From positions 8,680,001-8,744,000 of the forward strand of contig JAULSU010000001.1 in assembly GCA_030512335.1 (NCBI GenBank): a DNA stretch of 64,000 bases, in the 5' to 3' direction. The notes below the pieces were generated by a model, which was not told the origin of the DNA, made no database searches, and worked only from the letters and a program-made list of their open reading frames with translations. How positions within the stretch are numbered: position 1 is the stretch's first letter; each line of letters opens with the position of its first letter. Shown here in pieces: positions 21,984 through 34,047 of this stretch. The position numbers and the translations under genes were made by a program. The DNA is from Immersiella caudata (lineage: Eukaryota; Ascomycota; Sordariomycetes; Sordariales; Lasiosphaeriaceae).

Positions 21984-24801
21984 TAAGATTCTTCGGTGAA
22001 ACCCACTGCAGACCGGCCATCTGTGCTCCCTTTCTCCACAGCCTTGGGACCTGGCCAAGCGCCGCCGGCCGCTTCATTCACTCCATGCAACGAGTGAGTG
22101 CCTCACTGCCCTAGACTGCTTCGGGGGGTGTCCGATTTTGGATGACAGCTGACCTCGACTTTCGGAGATGGCACTCCCCTCCAGTGTCCTCTCACCGGCT
22201 TGAAAAGCTCAGGGAGGCAGGATTTGTCCCGGACATTCCTGACGCCAATGTTATTCGTCTTGGGAACGTTGGATGGAGCCAGAAGTGGGGGCGAATAGGT
22301 TGTTAGCTAGGTCAATGTCACTCTTTCTCGTTAGGTAACTCTCCTCAATCGGACAGTCCAGGATGGAGAAGGGCCCCTTGGCCGCGAGACCTAGGCTAGC
22401 CTTTCGCCCCTGAAAGGAAGGGCCTGCGGCGTGGGCCCGGTTATCTTCGATCAAGGGGCTGGGCTCTGCGCTAACGAAGTCCCAGACGATATGAATCGCT
22501 CAGGCTGAGCAGCTGTGATCGATCGCAACCGGGGCTAATGATTCCCAAATCGAGAACCTTCAGTTGGGTATCGGCTCTCGTGGCTTTTCAGCGGTCGCCC
22601 TTGGGACACTAATGCAAATCCGCCTGGCCATCGGCGTTTACGTATAAGGCTGCTCTGGTCATCCCAGAACTGGTTATACGAACTTCCAGCCCACTTTCTT
22701 CAGCCTTCCTTGCCACTCTTGTTCGCATTCCTCGCAACCTCAGACGTGCTCAAAGGCGCCTCAGGTGCACTCACAATAGGCATTTTCCGCCCCTGAAATG
22801 CGCTGAATGGTGCCTGCAGGCCTCCAACCCATGACCCGGGTTAGCAGTGATCGCGCCCTCCGCAGGTACGGAGGAAGGTAACCCTCCCTTTCATCTGCAG
22901 CTTCCGTGCCGCCCGGAGGAGAGCGTGCATCACCCGACGACCATCTCTTCCGTCCCGCTTGAAGTTGCACCTGAGCACATACCCCAAAATAATCACCGAG
23001 GGCAACCCTAGCCGATGAGACGTGGGTAATCATGACTGATCGAGGCTCCATCACGATCTAGAACGGCGCCCACGCCCTGCAGCCGACGCGCCCCTTTTCA
23101 GGATCATTAAACAGAGCACGGGCAAACCCCTAAAATCTGGGGACACTTCCGAGCATGTAAGCTTAACGCGGCTACGAGGTAGCGAACAAACAAGGAGAGA
23201 CTACTGCAGGTCGCACGGGATCCTTGGCGCTCGGGACGGGACGCTTGCCCCTGAATGGCTTGGCGCTTGTACCAAACGAACTATTGGCAGTAATGTCGCC
23301 AGTCGGAATGCTGTGTCGTAAGCGAGTGTGGGGAAGACGACACCCTTGTTCTAATATTCAGTTCAATTCATTACCTGCGCTCTCAGGACGCATGCGACCT
23401 GGATCCTTTGCGGTGACATCGTGCCGCTTACTTCCTCCCGCATCCGGCGGTTCCCGAGGAGCTCGGCCAGCAACCAGGTTTACCGTGACTAACTACCGGG
23501 CGGACTGCGACTGTGCCTGGAAGGTCGCAGCGAACTGCTTACGCGCACCATCCCACATGACCAGCAAGTGAACCTCAGTTACGGTTTGGACCGCTGCTCC
23601 TACCGTTTTGTCAGAACTTTATAATCGCTGGGCATTGAGCACGGCAGAGTATCGCGGGCTCTATTTCCCCCACCCTTACTAACCCCGTTCAAAAAGCGAT
23701 AGCCGCATCAAAGTTCTAGGTTCCTGGGAGCATGCCCTCCCATGGCTGCCACACCGCCGCCACCCACATGCCCCCCCCCCAGGATGTACCGGACTCAGCT
23801 GTGGCTTCACGGCCGCCATCTTGTCGATTTCACCCACACTTAAGAAGATCGAGCATCGAGTCCCGTGTAGAACGCGTGGGAGCCCTATTTTTAGGTGCCT
23901 TCAGTCCAATTTTCCGTATCAGGCGGCGATCCTAGCCCTGCGCAAATTGAGAACGACACCTTGTCGCTAGCGTTGACCTGCATACCTTGGCATTTGGGGT
24001 TCGATGCGGGAGCTAGTCAGAGGTTGCATTGCATCTCGTCATCACACACGGGAGTTCGTGACCACAGACCTACCCCGGACACGCAGGCAAACAACCTGGA
24101 ATGGAGCTCATGTAAAAGCAAAGCCACCGGGCTCGGTGCATATTCTAGCGAGCCTGTCGTGCTGAACACGATGCAACCTCTTCATGGAGGATTGAAGGAT
24201 GCATCGAGAAATTTGAAGGGGGGGCATATGCTGTCCAAAATGGACACATGGCCACACCTTGAATGCCCGCATGCACACGTGATGTCATTCTCAGCCGTTC
24301 GGATGCAAGCACTTACGGGTGAAAACCCCTGATACCAAGCATCAGATTGCGGTATGCAGGTCCTCCGCGCCGACCTAGCGGTACATGTACGCATCAGCCT
24401 CCCCTAGCCATAACCGGGTTAAGCACCGCACTTACACCTCTTTCGATCTGTGCCCCTACTCCCTGCTAGCCCGTAGTCCCACATCACTCTAGCTGCCATT
24501 GAACCACTTCACAGAGATAGTCTTCAAGGACTAGACCATTTCTGCAAGCTCTCTGTGATATTAGTCATACGAGTCCGCCATCGGAGGTGGATATGGACTT
24601 GGTTTCGGCGCTTCAGCCCGACTCCGCCCACCACCCCAATACAAGACTATTGTCTTGAGTATTGCCTTGAGCCCCTGAAGAGGAGATGGTGTGGTGCGCA
24701 GGCAAAACCTGTCCCGCTCGGGTTACATTCTGTCGACTAAACTTGCCGTCATAGTCGACGGATTTCAAGATGTCTTCCTCTGGAGATCGACCGGGGATCT
24801 G

Positions 24802-24809
24802 TATAAAAG
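24802..24809 (+). promoter_or_regulatory. TATA box of the multicopper oxidase gene
   Basis: TATAAAAG lies 181 bases upstream of the ATG at 24983, followed by CA/TC-rich leader sequence with several TTCA-repeat motifs. The match to the TATA consensus is exact. The spacing implies a leader of roughly 150 nt. Confidence 0.55.
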
Positions 24810-24982
24810 CCTCGTCGTCTTGACGTCGATGGTGTTTTGAGGCAGCAGCCGTCACTCACTTCACCAATTCATTCACTCCTTCCATCAATTAGGGTTTGTT
24901 GTCTTTGACAACGCCCGTCCACTCTCTTCTCCAGAATTACACGCTCATTCCCACTGACATTCATTCATCACACTCATTCATC

Positions 24983-27216
24983 ATGATTTTATCCAAGCTC
25001 GCGGCTTGGACGCTACCAATTCTGGCGGCACACCCTGTCTTTGGCAAGGACTGGGAGTCTCCAGCCTACACCTGGCTGTACCAGTCCCCGCTTCCCATTC
25101 CGCCCGTCAAGACGCCTACCATGTCCATTGTCAACCCGGTGACCAGCAATACCATCGACTACTACGAGGTGTACATCAACGCTTTCCAGCAGATCGTGTA
25201 CCCCAACAAGCCGCCTGTCAACTTGGTCGGCTACGATGGCATCTCCCCTGGCCCGACTTTCATTATTGAGCGGGGACAGGAAACTGTCGTCCGCTTCATC
25301 AACAATGCAACCATGGCCAACTCGGTCCATCTCCACGGGTCATACTCTCGTGCTCCTTGGGACGGCTGGGCCGAAGATGTCACCGAGCCCGGCGAGTTCA
25401 AGGACTATTACTACCCCAACTCCCAACCCGGTCGCATGTTGTGGTACCATGACCATGCTATCGAGCATGTGAGTTAGCCCTGTGACTCATGCCCCGTTTT
25501 ACGAAAGTTGACCCCCATCCAGACGGCTGAAAATGCCTACTTTGGTCAAGCCGGCGCCTACATCATCCATGACCCTGCTGAGGACTCCCTTGGCCTCCCC
25601 TCCGGCTACGGCGTCTACGATATCCCGCTTGTCCTGTCGTCGAAATACTACGAGAGTAACGGTCAACTTGTGTCTCCCGCTGGTGAAACCGACTCTCTCT
25701 ATGGCGACGTCATTCACGTCAACGGCCAGCCATGGCCGTACCTCAACGTCGAGCCCCGGAAATACCGCTTCCGTATCCTGGATGCTAGTGTTAGCAGGCT
25801 AGTATTTTGCTTCCTCATCTCCTGTTTTCCTTCTAACCCTTCCCAGGAGCTTCCGTTTGTACCTCCAGCGCGCCTCCGGATCGACCACCAAAATCCCATT
25901 CCAGGTCATCGCTTCCGATGCCGGTCTTCTGACTGGCCCCGTGGCCACCGACAACCTCTGGATCTCGATGGGTGAACGCTATGTTAGTGCAGTTTAGCGC
26001 GCTTTTCTTGCTGGGAGACAATGATCTGATACATGCTGCAGGAGATCGTCGTGGATTTCTCGGGGTTTGCCGGCCAAAACATCACCCTTCGAAACTATGA
26101 AGACGTAGGGAAGTAAGTCAATACCATTGTCGCCAGAAAACGCCTCCACGAGAAACGACTGACTGATATGTACCATAGGGACGACGATTATCTGCGTACC
26201 AACCAAGTCATGCGCTTCGTCGTCTCCAGCACCGCTGTGACGGACACTAGCACGGTCCCCTCGGCCCTGGCGGTTGTCGACTTCCCGACTCCTTCCGGGC
26301 CGGGTGTGGACCACCACTTTGAGTTCGACCGCTCCAACGGCCAATGGCAGATCAACGGCGTGGTCTTTGCTGACGTTGCCAACCGAGTCCTCGCGAATGT
26401 GCCCCGTGGCACGGTTGAGATCTGGGAGCTCGAGAATGGAGGCGGAGGTTGGACACACCCTATTCACATTGTGGGTGTCCCTCCTGTAGTTTCAACGTGG
26501 ACTTTGATGCTGACACATACCACCAGCATTTGGTCGACTTTAAAGTTTTGTGGCGGTCCAACGACCAGGGGCGGAGCGTGTTGCCCTATGAGGCTGCGGG
26601 TTTGAAGGACGTCGGTGAGTTTCTGCAACATCATCACCATTCGACCCCGAGCTGACCTTGACCAGTTTGGCTTGATGCGAATGAGATTGTCCGTGTCGAA
26701 GCACACTACGCGCCGTGGGATGGAGTCTACATGTTCCATTGCCACAATTTGATCCATGAGGATGTAAGTCGGTCGCTTTCAGTTCTGATTCACGGTTTAC
26801 AGCCATGAAAATTGGTCGAAATGTTGCTGTCGTGAACTCAGGGGAACGTGGGGACAACGTCACCCGCTTTTTCGCCCTGCTTCTTTCCGTGCAACCATGG
26901 GCTGACTCCTCCACAGCACGAGATGATGGCCGCCTTCAACGTCACCGCCCTCGAGGACTTTGGCTACCCTGAGACGGCATTCCGAGACCCCATGGAAGGT
27001 CGCTGGCGCGCCGAAGCCGTCGCCCCCTCCAAGTTCACGCCGACGGCAATCACCGAGAAGGTCCAGTTCATGGCCAGCCTTCAGCCCTATAACAATGTTG
27101 AGGAGGTTATGGAGGAATTGGATGAGTATTGGGCTACGCACAAGAAGCGTGCTGCTCCTGCTCCCAAGACCCGCAGGATGCGCATTGAGGGGAGCAAGAT
27201 GCGCGAGGTGCTGTGA
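24983..27216 (+). CDS. Secreted bilirubin-oxidase-like multicopper oxidase
   Basis: Eight exons: 24983-25468, 25523-25797, 25847-25982, 26042-26112, 26179-26470, 26527-26614, 26666-26763 and 26917-27216, giving about 581 residues. Phases agree throughout. The intron at 25798 starts with GC instead of GT. A signal peptide (MILSKLAAWTLPILAAHPVFG) leads three cupredoxin domains. Copper ligands are complete: HLHG (H116, H118), WYHDH (H156, H158), HPIHIH (H416, H419, H421) and HCHNLIHEDHEMM (H474, C475, H476, H480, M485). Met485, ten residues after Cys475, matches the axial ligand of Myrothecium bilirubin oxidase rather than the Leu/Phe of many laccases. The C-terminus is Lys/Arg-rich. Such enzymes couple oxidation of phenols, bilirubin or metals to reduction of oxygen to water outside the cell. 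Natural substrate unknown. Confidence 0.92.
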
Positions 27217-29187
27217 TGGCTGTTCGCTTCTACTTTTCGATGCTTTCGATTCTCGCTCTTCACTTCGACTCAACTCGTTTTTTCCTGTAGTTCGGATCAT
27301 TTTTCAATGTTTGGCTTCTCATTCGTGTACATGTTCTTGACTGCCAGATGTCCTCTCGCTTTGTTTTCTCAGGCATCTGGCTTTCTTTTGTAGCGATATC
27401 AGTTCTGGACGAAACGAAAACTTGTATGACAGCGCTCCACTTCAAGTATCGTGACCATGCTCTCTTCTGCATTCATCATCCCATGTGATCTTCTGTATGC
27501 AATAGATACCAGCGCGAGATCGGCGATAGAGGACTTAAGAAAACAGCGGAAAGTAGCGAGCAGTCCTTCAGCGTTGGCTGCATCTCCCTCCCTGTGTCGT
27601 TTGGCAAGCTGACCCAGTGGTTTCTAGTGGCTCTGAGGCCCTGGCTTGTAATTGCCTTTGTCGTTACAGATACCAACGATTTTGCTCACCGTGTCCTCCG
27701 TGATACACGTGTCCTCGTCGGGGCGGAATTCTAGCAGCCCAGTAATCCTCTGCATAGTCAGGCTGTCAGTGGTGCCAGAGGCCCTGGCCTTCTTAAGAAT
27801 CCTAACCTGCTTTAAATATAAATATTCACGTTGAGACTATGAAAAATGCAACTCAGGGGGGCCTTCCTGCATCATAGCCATCGCCACTGTTGATGGTGGC
27901 CATTGATTTTTCGATCTCTTCCGTGGTGTTCCTGGGGACTGCACACCCTTGGGCTTCGCGGGACCACTTGGCATAGGGATGGCTTGGCCAGCGGTTTCCG
28001 CTGGGTCCAGTGATAGAGGAATAGGCCCAGTGGTACCAGGCACTGGGACTGGGCTCCTGCTATGGGACATGGGCCACTGACGTCCGGAGGCGTGGCTGTG
28101 GTCTGGGCCGGAGCGTCGACGGTTTGGGCGGGCTGATGGTGGGCCATTTGTGTCCTGTTATACCAGGGGACAGCGGTGGGCTTAGCGGGCAGCACCAACT
28201 CGGTGTCAACGTACCTTGTGGCAACTGTAAGGGAAAGATCTTAACGCAGTTGGTTCCTCGGGATAGGCGACGCCAGTGACGCTGGTACAAGGCTTGCGGC
28301 CGTGCTGATCCTTCTGGCAATCGACGCAGAATTAGCACTGCATCAGCAACAATAGTCCAATGGGGCTTGCCGCTGCTCAACGTGTGCCTACAATCTTTCT
28401 TCAGCGTCGAAGAGCGAAGATAATTCCTGATCACGCGGCGCGGCGGTGCAACTCGCTTGGCCGAGCATCTGGAGTCTAAGGCGCTGATGGTTGATGAGCA
28501 GGAGAGGTGACGAGGTGAGGAAAGAGTTGTGGCGATTCCCTAACCGCACTGGGACTTAGAAAGCAAAACCTTAAAAATGAGGCTCTTTTTACGCCAAATA
28601 ACCCAATCCCAATATCAGTTTTCCCCAATCGAAAGTGGTGGCAATGCTGCGGTAGTCGATGGGGAAAGTCGTGAGAATGAGGCAACTTGCCGAACTGAAG
28701 TCGCTAGCGCAGGTGCCCGAACTAGTGTGCTCGTAAACTGAGACAAGAGCCGCTACATAATAGGGCTAGCCCCACGTCCGGGAGCATGGAGATTAGATGA
28801 ATGGAAATGGAACCTCGTGAGTTGAGATTTTCATCAACAAAGCCCCAGCCCAGAGATCGAAATGCCCAAGTTGGCCGTCTTGAGCTAGTTGAGAACTGCA
28901 GATGAAGGCACCCAGTTGTGGGATGTGCCCTTTCTCGTCGCCGTGTACTCCTGGAGAGAGTGCTGAAGTTTTTTATCTAGTGAGGTTGAAGCTATTCCCA
29001 ACTCTTGGCGGGCCGATTTCCGCTCGATAGAAGCCCCCAGCCTCTTTTGTCCGCTGTTGAATGAAACTCACCCACATGGATTCTGCATCGAGAAAACTTG
29101 CTCCTTGCTGTTGCTTGCGCCCATTCTCCCTGTAAAGACACCCGACGGTAAATACCGACCAATACTTCATACTTTTCCAACTTATCC
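27217..29187. other. 2-kb region without a clear gene
   Basis: Between the multicopper oxidase (+) and the relic at 29.2 kb. Overlapping minus-strand frames at 27837-28434 include a Pro-rich stretch and, in another frame around 28260-28330, a C-x2-C...C pattern (FCVDCQKDQHGRKPC). This may be the remains of a small zinc-binding or Cys-rich gene, but no start, splice signals or continuous frame support it. Confidence 0.35.
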
Positions 29188-30164
29188 TCATCCTAGATAA
29201 CGCTTCCCCACCTTCCCTGTCCTCACCCTTTGCATGCCACCTCCAATCCTCTTCCTCTCTCTGCCCGGCCTATCGGATCTCAAATCTTGCAGCAACGAAG
29301 CCAGCTCCGTCCCCTTGACATCTTCCTTTGATATCCTATGCTCTGGTAGTAACGTATACTTCCTGAAACTCGCAAAGTCTTTCCAGACCTCAACTCTTTT
29401 CCCAGTCCGCTGCGCATCGATAAGGTCCACAATGTTGACCAGCGTATTCTTCAACCTGTTCTTGCACTCCCCAATCTTGAACGGCGGCGGGTCGATGCCC
29501 ACCTCCCGACAGAGGGCCTGGTACCCGTTGCGTCGGATCTCGATGGCTTCTTCCTCGGATGACTCGAGCTTGACGGGAATTCGGGCGGGTTGCCGTACTG
29601 ATGTGGAGGGAGGAGGGGTCGGTAATCTTCGGGTTCTTCTTTGATGGTGGGGACGGGCTGGGTGAACTAGTGGTTGCGGAGTTCTTCGACGAGGGCGATG
29701 GTGCGATGGCGGCTGTATTCTTGAGACCCGGGAACCCAGGACTGGGAAGAGGCGAGGCTTGCGAACTCGGACTCGAAGGGGGCGTTGTCGTCGGGGGTGA
29801 AGTCCGCGGATTCGTACTTGGCGAAGTGGGATTGCGAAGCAGGAGGCGGGAGGGGCTCGGCTATTACCGGGTCTTGGGGGACATGCTGTTGTTCTGGGTT
29901 ATCGTTCATGTCGGAGCCGCTGGCTTGGATGTGGTATTCGCTCCCCCCGTCGCTCGTGCCGGACAAGGCGGGGGTGGGCTCGCGGTCTATATCGTAGTCA
30001 TCCTCCCTCAGGCTGTCATCCTCGTCCTGTCCGTAATTTGTGCTATTGACGGAACCAGAGTAGAGCATCCTCCTCGTGGCATTGCGCGCCTCTGGTTGCC
30101 CTGAGGGAAGTGCTTCAAAGAAAGAATCGATGGCCGTTTGCGTCAGCGACATTCTGAGCGACAT
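29188..30164 (-). pseudogene. Decayed conserved hypothetical gene
   Basis: The minus strand opens with MSLRMSLTQTAIDSFFEALP and about 165 residues of acidic, Ser/Pro-rich sequence, ended by TAG at 29667 directly after ALVEELRNH. The frame then continues as FTQPVPTIKEEPEDY, which looks like genuine protein. A one-base shift near 29615-29620 is needed to enter ARIPVKLESSEEEAIEIRRNGY and the well-composed block DPPPFKIGECKNRLKNTLVNIVDL through FASFRKYTLLPEHRISKEDVKGTELASLLQDLR, ending at 29188. The second block has the regularity of a folded helical domain. The TAG could derive from CAG. I do not recognise the family; related short proteins may exist in Sordariomycetes. If both lesions are sequencing errors the gene would encode about 325 residues. 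Confidence 0.5.
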
Positions 30165-30499
30165 TTCGAACAGATTGGGCAGCCTGAACGTTGAAAGAAC
30201 AGAAAATGGGATGGAGAGCCCCGATGCTGAGACGAAAAAACGCGTCCAGGCTAAAAGACGCGGTCAACGCGTTGGGCCCAATCCGAGGCCCCGGGGGTGG
30301 CGTTCCAGTGGGGTTCGTTGGCGTGTGCGGGAGGACTGTTCAGGTGGCTAGGCTCCACTCATTCAACACAGCAATTCCAATCAGCGCACCCAGCATCCAC
30401 AAATGGCATTGTCGGAATATTGCTTTAGGAACAAAGGGTTCCAATAGGCACCAAATGGATTCTTTATTCAGACCCCTCAGCGGGTGTCCATCTGAGTCC
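30165..30499. other. Short intergenic region
   Basis: 335 bases between the start of the decayed gene (-) and the stop of the PL4 lyase (-). Nothing recognised. Confidence 0.4.
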
Positions 30500-32289
30500 T
30501 CACCTCGGACTGTCCCTCCCAACCAGCCCCTGAAGCTCCACAGCGTCGACAATATAATTCGCACTCAGGAATTTGGCGTCCCCAGATCCATGCACACCCA
30601 TCGTCAACGTGTTCCACCCCTCCTTCATCGTCCCCGCAGGAATGTTCCACGCGTACACATCCCCATACCCCCGATAAGCGCCCCTCGTGACCCCCCTCGA
30701 ATCAATCAGCTTCTGTTGGTTTTCCATCAGCAACTCATTCGTTCGAGTCCAACCCAGCGATAACCTCCACAGTGGTCCAAAAAAACTTACCGGCGCCCCC
30801 GGATCCCTCCCGCTCCAACTCGCCACCCTCACCGACGGCCTGCCCCCCTTAAAACTCAACGTCGTCCCTACCCGCAGCGTCGTCTCCACTCCCGCCTGCT
30901 CCCGACTCAACTCAAAATTCACCGTCGCCGTGCCCCCTTGTTTGGAAAACAAAGCCATTGGGAATTCCTTGGCGGTTGACTTCCCCACAGTGTAATTCCC
31001 GCCCCATGATCCCATGCGCACATCCTCGGGGTGCATCCGCTCAATCTTGTCTCCGTTTTTCAGCTCGAAGGGTTGGCCGTCGAAGGAGCCGATGCGCCAT
31101 ATCACAGGGGGGTTTGGCTCGGTGGAGGTGATGTTCTTGAATGCGGATGAGCCGGCGGTGATGGTCACGGTCGACGTGGCGATGGCGAACTCGTTGCGGT
31201 AGAGGTTGACGGTGTAAGTCCCTGGTTTCATTAGGGGAGAGGTGTAGCTGCCGTTGGCTGAGGCAGTGGTCCAGTACTGCGAGGCGTTGTTGTACCAGTG
31301 GAGGACGGGTTGGAAGCCGGGGGCCACGCCGGAGGCGAAGCCCGAGGTGGCGCCGCGTTTAGAAGACGGGACGTAACCTTGGATGGAGAGGGTGGAGAAG
31401 AAGGAGGTGTCGAGATCAGGGGAGGGTTTGGCGCCGGTGGTGAACTGCATGGCGTAAGGGCCGTGGAGGCCGAAGCGCCAGGGCTCGGTGCGGACGTGGC
31501 CGGAGTTCATGTACCAGTAAAGCTCTTGGTCGTCGCCGCTCTGGGTGTTGATGTCGCGCATAAAGGGGCCCCCGGAGGACGTCTCGTAGGCGACGCCGGG
31601 CATGATCATCCAGATTCCGACGTTCTGTCTTCAGTAAGTGCTAAGTGGAGACGTCATTCAGGGGTCGACTTACCTTTCCCGTCACACCATGCACCTGATC
31701 CTCAATAAAGCGGTCTGAGGTGTACATCTTGCATCGAGTCTGCCCATTGGGGCACTTAAAAGTGTCTTTGCCTTCGAAAGCGGAACAGCCATCGAGCACA
31801 GCCACGTCGCCATGCCAGCCGTTGGGCACGGCGGATCGGCGGAGACGTGCGAGGAACCTCAACTCGCCAGGGTTGATCTCCCCTGTCAGATACGTCGCCA
31901 TGTAAATAGTGCTCTCATTTGGCTTGGCGACGTAGTACTGGGTCACTGGCTGGGACCCAGCGACGATGGTGATCTTGACATAGCCATTCGCTGTCTCGGC
32001 CGCCACTTTCGAGGTCCCCAGGCCCGAGTTGAGATGCGTCATCTTGCTCGTGCCTTGGTATTGCACGTTGTTATACAGCAGTGACGTAATATCACCAGTC
32101 GTTCTGCCAGCCGTCAGTGAATGGCTGTTCCATTATTTGGAGTTGTTCTCACTTGCTGACATCGAATACCAACCCTGCGTTGGTGTCGACGCTGAACGAG
32201 TTCCCTTTGGAGGTCAGCCCAAATGCCGCGTCAACGGTCCTCCCGAGCTGGCATGCGACCAGTGCCGCAGGGAACTTCAACGACTTCAT
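30500..32289 (-). CDS. Rhamnogalacturonan lyase, polysaccharide lyase family 4
   Basis: Exons 32289-32153, 32103-31674, 31624-30791 and 30712-30500 give about 537 residues. Introns are 49, 49 and 78 nt. The last (GTAAGT...AACAG, 30790-30713) is a multiple of three and stop-free; removing it joins DPGAP to KLIDSRGVTRGAYRGYGDVY, the normal family sequence. The signal peptide is MKSLKFPAALVACQLG. The N-terminal beta-sandwich domain (AFGLTSKGNSFSVDTNAGLVFDV through the cysteines in GCSAF, KCPNGQTRCKMY) carries the catalytic Lys/His region of PL4. A FnIII-like domain follows (WTTASANGSYTSPLMKPGTYTVNLY), then a CBM-like jelly-roll (VIWRIGSFDGQPFELKNGDKIERMHPEDVRM to the end). The enzyme cleaves the rhamnose-galacturonate backbone of pectin by beta-elimination, outside the cell, consistent with growth on plant tissue. 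Confidence 0.92.
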
Positions 32290-33011
32290 TTGTGCTCGTT
32301 GCCTTATACCTTCAGTCTGGGAGCCTAGATCATCAACAGTTAGTTATGGTGGCATGTATTTCCCATCGTTATGCCTCACTCTTTCGTCTTTTCCCAAGGT
32401 CCGCTGTCGGTAGCGGTCGGGTAAAGTTGGAGTCTGGCTATTTTTGCATTCGGCATAGCCATATTATCCCGGAGTGGATGGTATTTTCCCGTCACTCAGC
32501 ACAATGCGGGGCGTGGATTGTCTGGGACTGGCCCCACGGGTCTGACCGCCCTCCTTTCCGTCCAGTCAGCAACTAACCGGGGGACTTGTCTTCCTTTGAC
32601 AAGCGATGGAAACGAGACCCGTCGTCCAGAACATTGCGCTACCACTTCAGCCACCGCTTTCATTTTACAGAGCGACTGCCAGTTGCCGTGGTTGCACTAT
32701 GTTCGTCTGTTTTGTGTCACAGGTTCAAGTTTGTGGTTTCGGTCATTGGGGTAGTTTATTCGTGGTAATTCGATTTTGGTTCGTAGGTAGATAGCACATT
32801 TCCGGATTCGCTGGAGGTCAGCAGCATCTTCTTAAAAGCAAATCTAAAGGTTTCTCGATGGTTATATTTCAGGGGTTTTTACCTCTCACATCACGGATGT
32901 CCCATCCCCCGCTCGCACTGGAACAGTGATGGGGAGGGAAGGCTTCTTGTTCCCTCTGGGTCACTGTTAAGCTGGTCCGCCCGAGCCTGCCATCACCATT
33001 CATCAGTACCA
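32290..33011. other. Promoter side of the PL4 gene; no gene
   Basis: 720 bases between the PL4 start (-) and the 3' end of the 2EXR gene (-). Overlapping short frames only. Presumably carries the PL4 promoter and the 2EXR 3' UTR. Confidence 0.45.
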
Positions 33012-34047
33012 TCACGCCTCAGCCTTGTATGGAGCCACACCAGGCGGCAAGGCGAAGCTCCCCACTGCCATACCCCCGGGTCGATAGCTGCGTTGTTCCC
33101 AGATAAATGCTACCCGGCTCACGTTTTCTAGCCCTGGGAATGTTTCGGACAATGTGCAAGGAATAACGGGGGTGCTGCTCAGCCCATCCAGCCCCGGGAG
33201 GCAAAAAATTGGGAATCTCTTGTGGTACCCCAGGGCCGGGTACTCAGCTCCGTCAATGGACTTGGGGTTCCTACGAATGCGCAGGTATTTGTTCTCAAAC
33301 GAGGTGGTCCGTAGCCGCTGGTAAAACTGATCCGTCAAACAAAGCACGTCTGTTCCGAAATCAAACGGCACAAGAACTCGTTTAATGTCGAGGTCGTCTA
33401 CGTATCTCTTGTCCTCCTCGGAGAGGTGCCTTTCTGGATCCTCTGGCCACGTGTCTGAGCTGTTGCTATCGAAAAAGGATTCGTAAAAGCCATTGCCATC
33501 TTGAGGAATCGTTAGCTAGGGAACTTTCTAGAAGAACCGCGTGCTCGGACCTTCGACGGTATTCATGAAGAGACTGAAGCGATTCTTATCTGTAAACTCT
33601 CTTGGCTGGGGGAATCGCGAGCTTTGCGCTTCGATATCCATGAGGAGCCCGGGTGTAGAACTCCTGAATTTTGCGGCTTTCACACGACGATAACGCTGCT
33701 CGGCGGCCCAGGAACTTGGGCAAATGGTTGAAATCACGCGCCGCCATGCTGCATAACAAAATTCTGGCCCAGGGCCGCTCGGTGCAGAGTGCAGTCGATT
33801 GCCGCGGGGAACTACCAGTCCGCCGGGGCGCGCCACTTCGCTGACCAACTCCCAGAGGTTTTCATCAATGTGAAGGTCTGCCGAAATCATCTTGGGATCC
33901 GGGGTGTGGACTACGTATCCCCAAATCTGTTGCTGGATCTCCTGCGGGAGTTTCAAGAACCGAGGAAAGCCGGCATTGTCCAAGTTGTCTTTGGCCGGCG
34001 TCAACGACAGTCTCCATCATGTCGATACAGGAAATGAGATTAGCCAT
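33012..34047 (-). CDS. 2EXR-domain (F-box-like) hypothetical protein
   Basis: Proposed exons are 34047-34029, 33988-33551 and 33499-33012, about 314 residues with consistent phases. The core FPRFLKLPQEIQQQIWGYVV is the 2EXR signature (F-x-x-L-P-x-E-I-x-x-x-I-W) near the N-terminus. The rest has the mixed alpha/beta, Trp-rich composition usual for this large fungal family of unknown function; members are often near heterokaryon-incompatibility-like genes. Intron 33550-33500 has a weak donor (GTCCGA) but a good CTAAC branch; splicing removes two in-frame stops and yields FMNTVEDGNGFYESFF. The first intron is only 40 nt and is the weakest part. Without it the only in-frame start is a TTG at 34004. 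A slightly damaged gene is therefore also possible. Confidence 0.6.

Larger units (their letters stand above)
20681..24982. other. 4.3-kb gene-poor region
   Basis: Between the divergent secreted-protein gene (-) and the multicopper oxidase (+). I found no frame with protein-like composition, no splice-linked exons, no terminal repeats and no RNA gene. Base composition is mixed rather than strongly AT-rich, so classical heavy RIP is not obvious. It holds a 23-G run and, at the right end, the oxidase promoter. Confidence 0.5.

Noticed and set aside
27837..28434. Possible Pro-rich or zinc-binding protein on the minus strand
   Set aside because: Frames overlap and change without splice signals; the C-x2-C pattern has a stop directly before it. 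Kept only as a remark on the intergenic region.
30738..30755. GTTCGAGTCC, resembling a tRNA T-loop
   Set aside because: Lies within the PL4 gene intron; the flanks do not form a cloverleaf.
32290..34047. NLR or heterokaryon-incompatibility system next to the 2EXR protein
   Set aside because: No HET, NACHT or patatin domain was found nearby.
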